Part shown: positions 35,789 to 45,560 of the stretch, piece after piece
Layout of the letters: every line of letters begins with the position of its first letter
Position numbering within the stretch: position 1 is the first letter of the stretch
Notes under the pieces: model-generated
What the model saw: the letters and a program-made list of their open reading frames with translations, nothing else
The model's database searches: none
Told to the model about the DNA's origin: nothing
Program-made: the position numbers and the translations under genes
Assembly (NCBI RefSeq): GCF_000143415.4
Contig: NW_003314401.1
Coordinates: 144,457-208,456, forward strand
Direction of reading: 5' to 3'
DNA: 64,000 nucleotides
Source: Selaginella moellendorffii
Lineage: Eukaryota > Streptophyta > Lycopodiopsida > Selaginellales > Selaginellaceae

Positions 35789-36586
35789 GTAAGCTCCTTG
35801 AATTTGGACTTAGTCTCTGGCTCGATCTCGGACCCGATTTTGGATCCGACTTCGGATTCGGTTTTGGACTCGATCTCGGACTCGATCTCGGACCCGATCT
35901 CGGACCCGACCTCGGACTCGACCTCGGACTCGGTCTCGGACCCGATCTCGGACCCGACCTCGGACTCGACCTCGGACTCGGTCTCGGACCCGATTTCGGA
36001 TCTCGGACTCCGTCTCGAACTCGGTCTCGAACTCGGACTCGAACTCGGTCCCCGAGTCAGTCTTGGACTCGATTCCGAACTCGATCTCGAACTCGGTCCT
36101 AGAGTCGGTCTTGGACTCGATCTTCGACTTGGTCCCATCCAATGAACTCTTTGTCATTTTGGTCATGCTTTCGGGGTTCCTTTAGCCTACGACACCTCGG
36201 CGAGTTGGTTCCTTAAAACTCCACCACCCATAGAAGAAGTTCGATGCCCACATCGAATGTCTCGTTTTATCCTACGACTTGTTGACCATGTCTCCGGGGG
36301 CATCCCCCCACTTAGCGGTGTGCCTAAGTTAGCCTCCCCGGCCAAGAGCCCATGACAACGGAATATAGGTGTCCCTATACTCCTCACCTCACCACGCCCT
36401 AGTATAGGGTCGGGACTTGAACCCAGCCTTGCTTTACTAGGGGGTTGGGACTCGAACCCAACCTCCGTAGAATACGTCTACGGATTCGACATCCCCGCAG
36501 GGAGTTGGGCGTAGCTCCCTACGCCTGGTCGACCTAGCTAACCCATGCTAATTAGCTTACCTTCGGCGCGCCTTCGGGTCCCAACA
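35789..36586 (-). repeat. LTR-like segment with a 6-bp-based minisatellite
   Basis: On the minus strand it runs from TGTTGGGACCCGAAGG (36586) to GGAGCTTACA (35789), TG...CA, with the primer site directly after. Only its last ~24 bp match the E LTR. The part from about 36214 to 36540 resembles the interior of element B (60415-60455 and 61760-62000), including CTCCACCACCCATAGA. Confidence 0.6.
35813..36130. repeat. Minisatellite, 6-bp monomers in a 48-bp higher-order unit
   Basis: Monomers of the type CTCGGA, CCCGAT and CTCGAC repeat, and 35889-35936 recurs as 35937-35984. Because 6 is a multiple of 3, all frames stay open. These frames are not genes. Confidence 0.9.
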
Positions 36587-36619
36587 TATGCCATTTGCTC
36601 AACTTTGCAAATTGATATT

Positions 36620-37870
36620 TTAATTGAACTTTGCATAAGTACATAGAGTTCTGCCTTGCAGAAATTCCTCCACTAGATCTCGCGCGTTCGCTAGGTTCTC
36701 CTCCAGTTCCCATGTTGCTTTGTAGTGTGGAAATCCTTTCCACTTCACATGGAACTCTCTCACCTCGCGTCCTTGTCGCTTGCTCTTGCGCGCATTGAGG
36801 ATGGCCTCGACTTCGTATTCCTCTTCCCCTTGGATAACCTCAGGTAAAGGTCTTACTTGGTCCTTGCGAAGCGGATCCTCAAAGTACGGCTTGAGTAAGT
36901 TCACGTGGAACACTGGGTGCATCTTCCTCATCTCTCAAGGAAGTCGGAGTCGGTAAGCCACTTTACCGATTCGTGCCTCAATCTCGTAAGGCCCCGCGAA
37001 CCTGCTTAAGGAACTCAAGATCAATTCATTTACAGGAATACATGCATTTTTACCTTTGGGTCAACTTTCGGCTGATCCCACTTGGTAGCCTGAGGTTCTT
37101 GGTGTTCAGCCACACCTTCTCCCCAGCTTGGAACTCTACATCCCGGCGCTTTAGGTTCGCATACTTGGTTTGCCTTTGTTGAGCCCGTTCCAAAGAATCC
37201 CTCACTAGATTCCAAATGTTGAGTCTTTCCGCCGTGAATGCCTCCACTGCGGGTAGCTCTCCATGATACTCGGCCACGCCGAGTTCCACAGGACCTTCAA
37301 TAGCTCGCCCATTGATGACTTCCCATGGACTCACCCCGATACTCGAATGTGGTGAGTTGTTATAACACATTTCCACAAGTCCCAAATGACTTACCCAATC
37401 GGTCTGGTCTCCCGAGACATAGCATCACAAATAATCCTCCAGCTGCCTATTCACCCTTTCCGTTTGTCCGTCTGTCAAGAAGTGTTAGGACCACCAAACT
37501 TGACTTAATACCCCATATCTGTTTGTGGGTGATAGGCTGTGCTGAATTTCAACTTGGTGCGATACTGTTCCAAGAGGGTCCTCCAGAACCTACTAGTGAA
37601 GATCTTATCTCGATATGAGATAATCTTTTCTGGCCTTCCCCGCACTCGAACCACTTGTTCGAAGAACAGCTTTGCCACACCTTCCGCATCCACTTCCGTT
37701 GTCGTGGGTATGAAATGTGCCATCTTCGAAAATTGATCCACCACCACGAATATCGCATCGAACCCCTCGCTTGGGGGTAGTCCCGTGATGAAGTCCATCG
37801 TAAGACATTTCCACGGACGATCTGGAATTGGGATGCTTTGCAACAAGCCCCCACTAGCCTTAGTCACGGC
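36620..37870 (-). pseudogene. Antisense chromovirus F: integrase and chromodomain, broken
   Basis: The integrase core reads CLTMDFITGLPPSEGFDAI, VDQFSKMAHFIP and FSTAYHPQTD, with the second Asp region altered (ISYRDKIF for SDR) and stops after it. Further down are PHSSIGVSPWEVING, then HPVFHVNLLKPYF and a chromodomain (REFHVKWKGFPHYKATWE). This is a typical plant chromovirus, unlike D. Stops and frame changes make it dead. Confidence 0.85.
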
Positions 37871-39413
37871 TTTGACCTGCTAATATGTTGGACATGTCTT
37901 TACATAGTCTTGGACGTCCTTAGCCATATCTGGCCAATGGTACTTCCTCTTGAGTAAGCCCATCGTCTTGGGCACTCCGCCGTGTCCCGCAAGAGGTCCA
38001 TCATGACACTCTTCTAAGGCTACCTTCCTTAGTCCCCCTTCTGGAACATATACCCTCATTTGCTTGTAATAAATGAGTCCGTTGCGTTCTGCATAGCCCG
38101 TTTTCTCTTCCGTTGGCAGCTCACCTCTCTGGTGAGCTTCCCGCGCCTCCAGATTCCTCAACAACACTTCTTGTGCTAGACCATCGTTCTCATATGCTGT
38201 CCGCACATCGTCCTAGAAGGTTGCTGTTGTGCTGGATATCGCCAACCTCAAGCTCGCTTTTCGACTTAGCGCATCTGCCATGATGTTGCTCTTCCCAGGC
38301 TTGTACAGAATCTCGCAATCAAACTCGGCCAAGGCATTGGCCCACCGACCTTATTTCCCTCTCAGGTCGGGTTGTGACAAGAAGTGTTTCGTTGCCACAT
38401 TGTCCGTGTAAACCTTGAAGTGTCTCCCAAGGTAGTGTCGCCACTCCTTGAGCGCCTTGACCACCGCAAACAATTCCTTCTCGTGGGCAGGCCACTTCCG
38501 TTGAGCCTTTTCCAGCTTCTTCGAGAAGAACGCTACTGGATGGTTGTCTTGCTTCAAAACTGCGCCCAACGCAAAGTCCGAAGCATCCGTGTCTACCTCG
38601 AAGTCCTTACCAAAGTCTGGTAATGCCAACACGGGAGCCTTCCTCAATTTCCCTTTGAGGTGGACGAATGCCTCCTTGCATTCCGCTGTCCATACCATCT
38701 TCCCTTTTCCTGTTTGGTCCGTTAAGGGCAAGGCTACTCTCGAATAGTGTCTGATAAACTTTCGATAGTAGTTGCATAGCCCCAAGAACGCCCTCAACTC
38801 ATGTACATTCGAAGGTCGCTCCCATTCCTGGATCGCTTGGACCTTCTCCGGGTCCACCTTGAGCCCGTCCTGGCCCACCACATGCCCGAGAAACTTTACC
38901 TCTTGTTGAGCAAAGTCACATTTGCTCTCTTTAGCATACAGTTTGTGTTCCCTTAGTTTCTCAAACACCTTCGCCAAGTGTTTGGCATGTTCCTCTAGCG
39001 TCTCGCTATAGATCAGGATATCGTCGATATAGACGACCACGAAGTGATCCAGATAGGGTACAAAGATGTGGTTTATCAACGCCGAAAACGTTGCCGGTGC
39101 ATTGCACAGCCCAAAGGGCATCACCAGAAACTCAAAGCTCCCATACCTCGTTCGACAGGTTGTCTTCTCGACATCTTCCTCAGCTACCCTGATCTGGTAG
39201 TATCCTGACCTTAGGTCAATCCTCGAGAAGTATTTTGCCTTTCCCAACCTATCAAACAGGTCCTCGATCCTTGGCAAAGGGTACTTGTTCTTCTTGGTAT
39301 ACTTGTTGAGCAACCGGTAGTCTATGCACATGCGCATAGATCCATCTTTCTTTTTCACTTGCTCAACCTAACATACCCTTTGTCCACCAACTCCTCTAGT
39401 TGGCTCTTGAGTT
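37871..39413 (-). pseudogene. Antisense chromovirus F: reverse transcriptase and RNase H, 5'-truncated
   Basis: The longest open piece (38351-39358) reads [49 protein letters not shown], the catalytic [17 protein letters not shown] and RNase H ([17 protein letters not shown]). A stop follows LRGK at 38351, then GRWANALAEF and the integrase zinc region (GHGGVPKTMG, YHWPDMAKDV). At the 5' side the usual SPWGAPVLF is missing, and at 39411 homology ends abruptly in telomere repeats. Gag and protease are absent. Confidence 0.88.
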
Positions 39414-39443
39414 TAGGGTTTAGGGTTTAGGGTTTAGGGTTTA
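39412..39443. repeat. Interstitial telomere repeats (TTTAGGG, four units plus TTTA)
   Basis: Four perfect plant telomere units lie between the truncated antisense RT and the tRNA-derived sequence. Confidence 0.97.
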
Positions 39444-39446
39444 ACC

Positions 39447-39512
39447 GCGCAGCGGAAGCGTGGTGGGCCCATAACCCACAGGTCCCAGGATCAAAACCTG
39501 GCTCCAATACCA
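39447..39512 (+). pseudogene. Partial initiator tRNA-Met sequence next to the E LTR
   Basis: 66 nt match plant tRNA-iMet from the D-arm (GCGCAGCGGAAGCG) through the anticodon arm (GGGCCCATAACCC, CAT at 39470-39472), the T-arm (GGTCCCAGGATCAAAACC) and the acceptor 3' strand, to ACCA. The first ~9 nt are missing, and two or three bases differ (CCAATACC for CTGATACC). It cannot form a full acceptor stem. Its 3' end lies three bases from the E LTR, exactly where the primer-binding site should be, so it is an over-long primer-site copy rather than a tRNA gene. Confidence 0.85.
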
Positions 39513-39515
39513 AAT

Positions 39516-39709
39516 TGTAAACTCCTGAATTTGGACTTCCCAGGAGGTCACCCAGCCCAGTACTATTCAAACCCAAGGACGCTTAACTCCAACTATCCCA
39601 AGACCCTTAACCGATTGGAAAAGGGGGTGCACTCTTGTTCATGGGCCCTTTCCCTCTATATTTGAACCCCATGGATCGTCTCTCGAGTCGTTCCCTTTGG
39701 TTGCTTACA
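39516..39709 (-). repeat. E right LTR (5' LTR)
   Basis: 194 bp, TGTAAAC...GCTTACA, followed by the target duplication ACATT. Confidence 0.92.
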
Positions 39710-39714
39710 ACATT

Positions 39715-41883
39715 GTCCTTCCTCTCACACATCTCACTCGCAAGGATGTTCCCTTCTCTTGGTCTGCTGCTGCCCAGCAGGCCTTCGACACACTCAAGGC
39801 GGCCTTCAGTTCTGCTCCTGTCTTGATCCATGCTAATTCCTCACAACCTTTCTTCATCGAGGCTGACGCCTCCCACTTTGCCATTGGTGTTGTGCTGTCT
39901 CAACTCGGAGCGGATCACGAACTTCATCCGGTTGCTTTCCATTCTCGGAAATTCCAGCCTACGGAGATCAATTACGAAATCCACGACAAGGAGCTCCTTG
40001 CCATCGTGGATTCCTTTGGAGAGTGGTGCCGTTTCTTGGAGGGGGCGAGCCATCAAACAACAGTCTGGACGGATCACAAAAATCTCGAGTACTTTGCCAC
40101 TTCCCGAGTTTTAAGCCGTCGTCAAGCAAGGTGGGCACAATTCCTGAGTCGGTTTGACTTTGTTATCAAGTACAGACCTGGAAAGTTTCAAGGCCTTCCT
40201 GATGCTCTTTCAAGGCGCTCCTATCTCAGTCTCAGGCCTGGTAATCCTGCCTTCGATCAACGGGATCAAGTTATCCTCGGTCCTGATCGGCTTCAAGTTA
40301 TGGCAATTTCCCTGGCCCCTCAGGACTCCTCCTTGATGGATGCAATCAGAAACGATCTTCAATCCGATGATCTCGCTAGCGACATCTTCCCCCATCTTCA
40401 GGCTGGACACCCAGTGACTCCCGACTGCCGGCGATTTGACGAGTTCGAGTTCTTAGATGGCTTATTGTACCGTGGGGAGCAGCTTTACGTTCCTGAAGGT
40501 GATGCTCGAAGGTTGGTCCTGATGGCGTGCCACGATAGCCCGACTGCTGGTCACTTCGGCATTGCGAAAACCTATGAGCTAGTTGCACGGGACTTTTGGT
40601 GGCCTCACATGGATGACTACATCAAAGCTTTTGTTACCTCCTGTGACACTTGTGCCCGGAATAAGGTACCTCGCCACCTTCCTTCAGGTTTGCTTCGTTC
40701 CCTTCTGGTCCCTTCAGGTCCTTGGGAATCCATCTCCATGGATTTCTTGAGTGATCTTCCAAGTTCTGGAGGCTTCAACAGCATTTTAGTCGTGGTGGAT
40801 CGCTTCACAAAGATGGCGCACTTCTTGCCATGTACCAAGGAATTTTCGGGCGAGGACATGGCAAAACTGGTATTCAGGGAAATTTTCCGACTTCATGGGA
40901 TTCCTACAGATGTGGTTTCGGATCGGGGGCCTCAGTTCATCTCTCATTTCTGGCAACGGTTTTTGCAGTTGCTTGGAGTGAAGGCCAACCTCTCTTCGGC
41001 ATATCATCCTCAAACTGATGGGCAGTCCGAGCGAACGATTGAGACGTTGGAACAATTTTTGAGGTGCTTCATCAACTATCATCAGGATAACTGGTTCAAT
41101 ATCCTTCCCCTTGCTGAGTTCTCCTATAACAACTCTGTTCACTCCTCTCTTCGAGTTTCCCCCTTCTTTGCAAACTCTGGCCGAAATCCCCGATTCAATC
41201 TCTCACTTCCTTCTCCATCTGAATCCTCTTGTTCAAATCCCCACTCTGAGGCATTTATCTCCAACCTCCAGGAAATCCACAACTCCATCTCCTTCCACCT
41301 CCATCGTGCTCAGGAATCTCATAAAACATTTGCCAATGTCCATCGTCAGGATTGTCCCCCTTACAATATCGGGGATAAAGTCTGGCTCCTCAGGCGAAAT
41401 ATCTCCACCACCAGGCCCTGTCCAAAACTCGATTTCAAATGCCTTGGTCCTTTCCCTATCACTGCCATCATTAATCCTGTGACTTATTGCCTTGCACTTC
41501 CCTCCTCATATCAAATTCACCCCGTTTTTCACTCCTCTCTCCTTGAGCCTTATATTCCCAGTCCTATTCCAAATCGGGTCATTCCTCCGCCTCCACCAGT
41601 GCAGCTCGAGGATGGGTCTAAGTACGAGGTTCAGGACATCCTTGATTCCAAGATTTCACGGTCTAAACTCTACTATCTAGTGGACTGGAAGGGTTACGGA
41701 CCTGAGGAACGCACTTGGGAACCTGTGGACAACCTGATTCATTCTCCTGACCTTGTTCAGGACTTCCACCGCCGCTATCCTTCTTGTCTCAGTCCTCATT
41801 CTTTTTCTCCATCTCCCATCCCTCGCCGCTCATCTCATCCTCCTCTTCGTTCTCGTTCACATCCTCGTTCCACTCGTTCTTGA
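39715..41883 (+). CDS. D pol, part 2: RNase H, integrase, chromodomain
   Basis: It continues pol from VLPLTHLTRKD after the ACATT duplication. RNase H reads FFIEADASHFAIGVVLSQ and ends LPDALSRRSY. The integrase has its zinc region (H..H..CDTCARNK). Its DDE core has Asp in SMDFLSDLP, Asp in VVSDRGPQFIS, and Glu in YHPQTDGQSERTIE. A GPY/F-like module (LGPFPI) and HPVFHSSLLEPY follow. The terminal chromodomain has YEVQDILDSK, YYLVDWKGYGPEERTWEP and LVQDFHRRYP. The frame is intact and ends TGA 11 bp before the 3' LTR. Confidence 0.93.
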   Translation, partial: VLPLTHLTRKDVPFSWSAAAQQAFDTLKAAFSSAPVLIHANSSQPFFIEADASHFAIGVVLSQLGADHELHPVAFHSRKFQPTEINYEIHDKELLAIVDSFGEWCRFLEGASHQTTVWTDHKNLEYFATSRVLSRRQARWAQFLSRFDFVIKYRPGKFQGLPDALSRRSYLSLRPGNPAFDQRDQVILGPDRLQVMAISLAPQDSSLMDAIRNDLQSDDLASDIFPHLQAGHPVTPDCRRFDEFEFLDGLLYRGEQLYVPEGDARRLVLMACHDSPTAGHFGIAKTYELVARDFWWPHMDDYIKAFVTSCDTCARNKVPRHLPSGLLRSLLVPSGPWESISMDFLSDLPSSGGFNSILVVVDRFTKMAHFLPCTKEFSGEDMAKLVFREIFRLHGIPTDVVSDRGPQFISHFWQRFLQLLGVKANLSSAYHPQTDGQSERTIETLEQFLRCFINYHQDNWFNILPLAEFSYNNSVHSSLRVSPFFANSGRNPRFNLSLPSPSESSCSNPHSEAFISNLQEIHNSISFHLHRAQESHKTFANVHRQDCPPYNIGDKVWLLRRNISTTRPCPKLDFKCLGPFPITAIINPVTYCLALPSSYQIHPVFHSSLLEPYIPSPIPNRVIPPPPPVQLEDGSKYEVQDILDSKISRSKLYYLVDWKGYGPEERTWEPVDNLIHSPDLVQDFHRRYPSCLSPHSFSPSPIPRRSSHPPLRSRSHPRSTRS

Positions 41884-41894
41884 GGAGGGGGTGC
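41879..41894 (+). promoter_or_regulatory. D polypurine tract
   Basis: TTGAGGAGGGGGTGC abuts the 3' LTR. Confidence 0.8.
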
Positions 41895-42282
41895 TGTCAG
41901 GAATCCCCCAATTCTTGCCACATTCCTGACTCTCGCCGGATTCCTGACCTGCAGACCACATTCCTGACTCTCGAGACACTTCCCTATTCCTGAGTCTCGA
42001 GACACTTCCCTATTCCTGACTCTCGAGACACTTCCCGATTCCTGAGTCTCAGGCCACATTCCTGATGATGATGTGGCGCCTCCTCGACCTTAGCTATATT
42101 TAGGCCGTCCTCGATCCAAGAGTGGTGGAGTTTCATCAACCTATAGTATATATAGGTTAGCCTTGTTCCATTTCTCCACAATCTGAATCAACGCTAGTCT
42201 AAGACCTTTTCTTTGTTTCCACTAGCTTTTTCTCTTTGTCTTTTTGCATTTTCCAGTCTTGATCTTGTCAGGGGTCTTGACA
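41895..42282 (+). repeat. D 3' LTR (388 bp)
   Basis: It equals the 5' LTR plus two additional tandem copies of the GAGACACTTCCC(T/G)ATTCCTGA(G/C)TCTC unit (three versus one). Confidence 0.95.
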
Positions 42283-42287
42283 CTACC

Positions 42288-42465
42288 CACCCACATGGCA
42301 ATCACATTCTTGAGAACATATATTGCAAATCACACACTTATCGTTTTAGACATGATTTCAAAGATCCTTTAACCTACAACACTTTTGGGAGTTTATTCCT
42401 TACAGCTAATTCATATAAAATGTTGAAGCACATTAATAAGATGACTTATCCAATGCAACTACCAA
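42288..42465. other. Short spacer between D and the first MITE
   Basis: No gene or repeat recognised. Confidence 0.4.
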
Positions 42466-42469
42466 TTTA

Positions 42470-42756
42470 ATGCTTTATTTTGTTAAAGTGGAACTTATTC
42501 AGTAAAGTGGGACATTAATTAGCATGTGTCCACATGCCATTTCCTAGTACTTAATTAATATTTATTAATATTTCTATCAGTTTTTTAATTTATTTTTTAT
42601 ATTTCACAATATTATAACACAAAATCATATGAAAAGTTTTTAATTTATAAATTATAAAGCTAAAACTTCAATTTTTTATTGTTGTTATAAAAATGGCATG
42701 TGGCCACACACCATAAGTGGGATAATGAAAAGTTCCACTTTAACAAAATAAAGCAT
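42470..42756 (+). mobile_element. MITE copy 1 (287 bp)
   Basis: Terminal inverted repeats ATGCTTTATTTTGTTAAAG / CTTTAACAAAATAAAGCAT extend to about 27 bp (through GGAACTT). It is flanked by 4-bp duplications TTTA (42466-42469, 42757-42760). AT-rich, non-coding. Confidence 0.9.
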
Positions 42757-42760
42757 TTTA

Positions 42761-43163
42761 GATAAAAATTCACTTAATATTTTATATTAGCAAGTTGAAA
42801 AGTGTACTATATTGGAATGAAAGGCCCAACACTTCCTTGATGTATATGGTTATAAAGAATTTGAGTATCATAAATACAACTCATCCTTGGGATAAAAATT
42901 TTATTGGGGGGTGGGAGAGAATTGTTAAGTGTTAGTTTTGATATAGTATATGTGATTATGGGATGAAATTTAAATATAACTTTGGGTGATATATGAAGAT
43001 AAAATAACCATTAAAAGCTTTTTTATCATAATTTCTTTTATTCCTTCTTGCTATATAGGTCAAACTAATCTTAAAGGTATATTAAAGCATGGCTAGTTCA
43101 ATGGTGGAGTTTTTAAGGTAGTTCGCTAGTGGTTAATAAGTGGTGAGAACCTCAAGAGGATGT
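42761..43163. other. AT-rich spacer with a reversed G-LTR scrap
   Basis: About 42945-43025 resembles the G-family LTR in reverse (GTGATTATGGGATGAAATTT, AACCATTAAAAGC). No gene. Confidence 0.45.
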
Positions 43164-43847
43164 TGTAAACTCATAAATTTTGACTTCCTAGTAACTGATT
43201 GGAAAAAAAATATGCACTCTTATTCATAAGCTCTTTTATATTTGAATCTCATGAATTGTTTTTTAAGTCGTTTTTTTTTGTTACTTACAATCTACCACAT
43301 TTTCTTGTAAGTTCATGCCCTCATGAATAGAAGCTGAGAGCTATAGCTCTCCTAAAAGTCCCACTCTCTTAATACCTTACCCCTCAAGTCAAGTCTAGCC
43401 AAAGGCAAATTAAACATACCAAATGTCAATCTCAACATATAGTGTGGACGGAAGCTGAGAGTCATAGTTTTCCCAAGAGTTTCACTCTCTTGATATTTTA
43501 CCCCTCAAGTTAAGCCCAACCAAAGGCAAACTAAACCTGCCAAATATTAATTTCAACATATGGTGTGATTCCCCTAACTAACTTGTTAAATGTCAATCTT
43601 AACATGTAGTATGATTCCCTTATCCAACCAATAGAGTCAAACTTGACTCCCTTAATACCAAATATGATTTTTTGAATTTGAACTTCTTGGGAGAACTTAA
43701 TACTATTTAAACTCAAGAACACTTAACCCTAAGTATCATATGATCCTTAACCAATTGAAAAAGGGTTCACTTTTATTTATGGGCGTTTTCCTTTTATATT
43801 TAAACCCCATAAATCATCTATCAAGACGTTCTTTTTGGTTAATTATA
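43164..43847 (-). mobile_element. Decayed TRIM of the E family
   Basis: Two LTRs related to E (43164-43289, internally deleted, and 43665-43847) surround a 375-bp non-coding interior like 35583-35774. A degenerate primer site (CTTAATACCA, minus orientation) lies next to the right LTR. The flanks GATGT / GAGGT look like a 5-bp duplication with one change. Many differences from the E LTRs look like C-to-T or G-to-A. Confidence 0.75.
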
Positions 43848-44085
43848 GAGGTGTAACATAGTCTAGGCAAAGCTAAAGCTCTTTGTCTTTATTTTAACAT
43901 CTATAGTGATTTTTAATATGATAAGGTGTGAACAAGTAAAATTCAGACAAAAGAAATGTATGTGAATGTATTGTACCACCATCTTTGCCAAAGTTAATCA
44001 AGAAGATGTTAGTTGACTAAACAAAGTGGAATTGCGTAAAGTTCTACCCATTCTAGTCTGGAAACAAATCTGTTCACGTTCCATT

Positions 44086-44373
44086 ATGCTTTATTTTGTT
44101 AAAGTGGAACTTTTCATTATCCCACTTATGGTTGTGTGGCCACATGCCATTTTTATAACAACAATAAAAAATTGAAGTTTTAGCTTTATAATTTATAAAT
44201 TAAAAACTTTTCATATGATTTTGTGTTATAATATTGTGAAATATAAAAAATAAATTAAAAAACTGATAGAAATATTAATAAATATTAATTAAGTACTAGG
44301 AAATGGCATGTGGACACATGCTAATTAATGTCCCACTTTACTGAATAAGTTCCACTTTAACAAAATAAAGCAT
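44086..44373 (-). mobile_element. MITE copy 2 (288 bp), inverted relative to copy 1
   Basis: It is the near-exact reverse complement of 42470-42756, with its own 4-bp duplication CATT (44082-44085, 44374-44377). Confidence 0.9.
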
Positions 44374-44377
44374 CATT

Positions 44378-45560
44378 CCTCTAGGAAATCATATCTTATA
44401 ATCTACTTAAGTGAATTTTTTAACCAGCCACCATACATTCAATATCTATAAAACCTCTATTATGAAGTTGTAAATGTCTATTGCAAGGGAGCATTTTGAT
44501 TGCTTCCTCCATTTGGGCAACAAATATGGTTTGATTACTGTTAAACTCCATCCTATTTAAGTCTCTCTCTAAAATACTTAAAATCTTTGGCAAAGTTTAA
44601 GAAGCTACTTAATCTTAGTATGGGAAGCCCATAACAATGTGCTGCTTGGAGGACACCCTCAATTGCAATTGATAACCACTATCTCCTTATAGAGACTAAA
44701 GGAGTGGATTTCTCCAAGGTTTGTGTGGCTGCAAAATAGGGCTCAAGCAAGTCAGGAGCTGGGATTCTATAGGTGCATGTAGCTGTGAGTTTTGCTGCCA
44801 AGAAAGCCCATCTATAAAGATATAGACTACTTTGCTGAATTGCTTTAAAATATGCTGTTGGTGGGCCTCAAAGAGAATTCTCACCAGCACCCTATAGAAA
44901 TTGTGTAGCAATCTTTCAATCCTCTTCATGAGCTATCAGTTTGAAATGATCAAAAGCCTGTTTTGGGTTTTGTGGGAATCTCACATCTACATCTACAACT
45001 ATCTTTCTGATGGATTAAACATTGCACTGTCTCCACCAGGAAGATGAACAAAAAAAAATGTAGTCAAATGGGAGTATGCTGGTCAAAGAAGTGCCAGTCA
45101 AAAAATGAGAAAGACTAGTCATACAAATGCAAACAGAAGTGGAAAGATATAAATGCCATATAAACATTGCCACGTAGGTGGAGAGACTGAAATAGGATGG
45201 AGTTTAATATAAGGTGGTTTGATTTATATATGGGAAATCACATGCTATCAAACACAACTCCTCCAAATTCTTTTGCCAGAACTTAAAATAAATACTTACA
45301 CTAGAATATTTGTAACATGTCTGATGCCCTATGGGGTTTCCATGACCTTCATAAACAGTTATCTATCTATCTATGTTATTTCGGCCAAGGTTGGAGACAT
45401 AGTAGGCTTCATTAAATTGTCAAGTTGGTAAAGCTGCTGAATGTGTGCAATCCAGAAGTCCATGCCCTTGGAGCCTTCTTATTTTGGAAAATCTTATACT
45501 CTAAACCGGGTGGGACTTCATTTGTTATGCCAGCTTTGCATTGGCCTTCTTATTATAATG
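44378..45560. other. AT-rich intergenic DNA
   Basis: No gene recognised; open frames are under 80 codons without family signal. Confidence 0.4.

Larger units (their letters stand above)
35389..39709 (-). mobile_element. Unit E: chimeric LTR insertion inside D pol
   Basis: It is flanked by exact target duplications ACATT (35384-35388 and 39710-39714) and bounded by two 194-bp LTRs, so it entered as one LTR-ended unit. Primer-site sequence lies at the right LTR and a purine-rich tract (AGGGAAGCGTGGTGG on the minus strand) beside the left LTR, giving minus orientation. The contents are a patchwork: TRIM interior, a primer site, a minisatellite LTR-like segment, a dead antisense chromovirus, telomere units and tRNA sequence. 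Confidence 0.85.
32422..42282 (+). mobile_element. Element D: Tf1/sushi-type Ty3 chromovirus, nearly intact, split by unit E
   Basis: The element is complete, with LTRs of 334 and 388 bp and an exact 5-bp target duplication CTACC (32417-32421 and 42283-42287). It has gag with a CCHC knuckle, protease, RT, RNase H, integrase and a C-terminal chromodomain. Removing E and one ACATT copy restores one continuous pol frame across the breakpoint (I at 35386-35388, then V at 39715). Wording in the RT N-terminus (YDCPIDL, PPWGPIYGLS) and chromodomain (DWKGYGPEERTW) is that of vertebrate/fungal Tf1-sushi elements rather than common angiosperm chromoviruses. Near-identical LTRs suggest a young insertion. 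Two gag stops are the only obvious damage besides E. Confidence 0.93.

Noticed and set aside
35662-36166. Open frames on both strands across the 6-bp repeat array
   Set aside because: Minisatellite artefact. The flanking sequence is LTR-like, not genic.
39447-39512. Functional initiator tRNA-Met gene
   Set aside because: The 5' acceptor strand is missing and replaced by telomere sequence, so the cloverleaf cannot close. Its position fits a primer-site copy.
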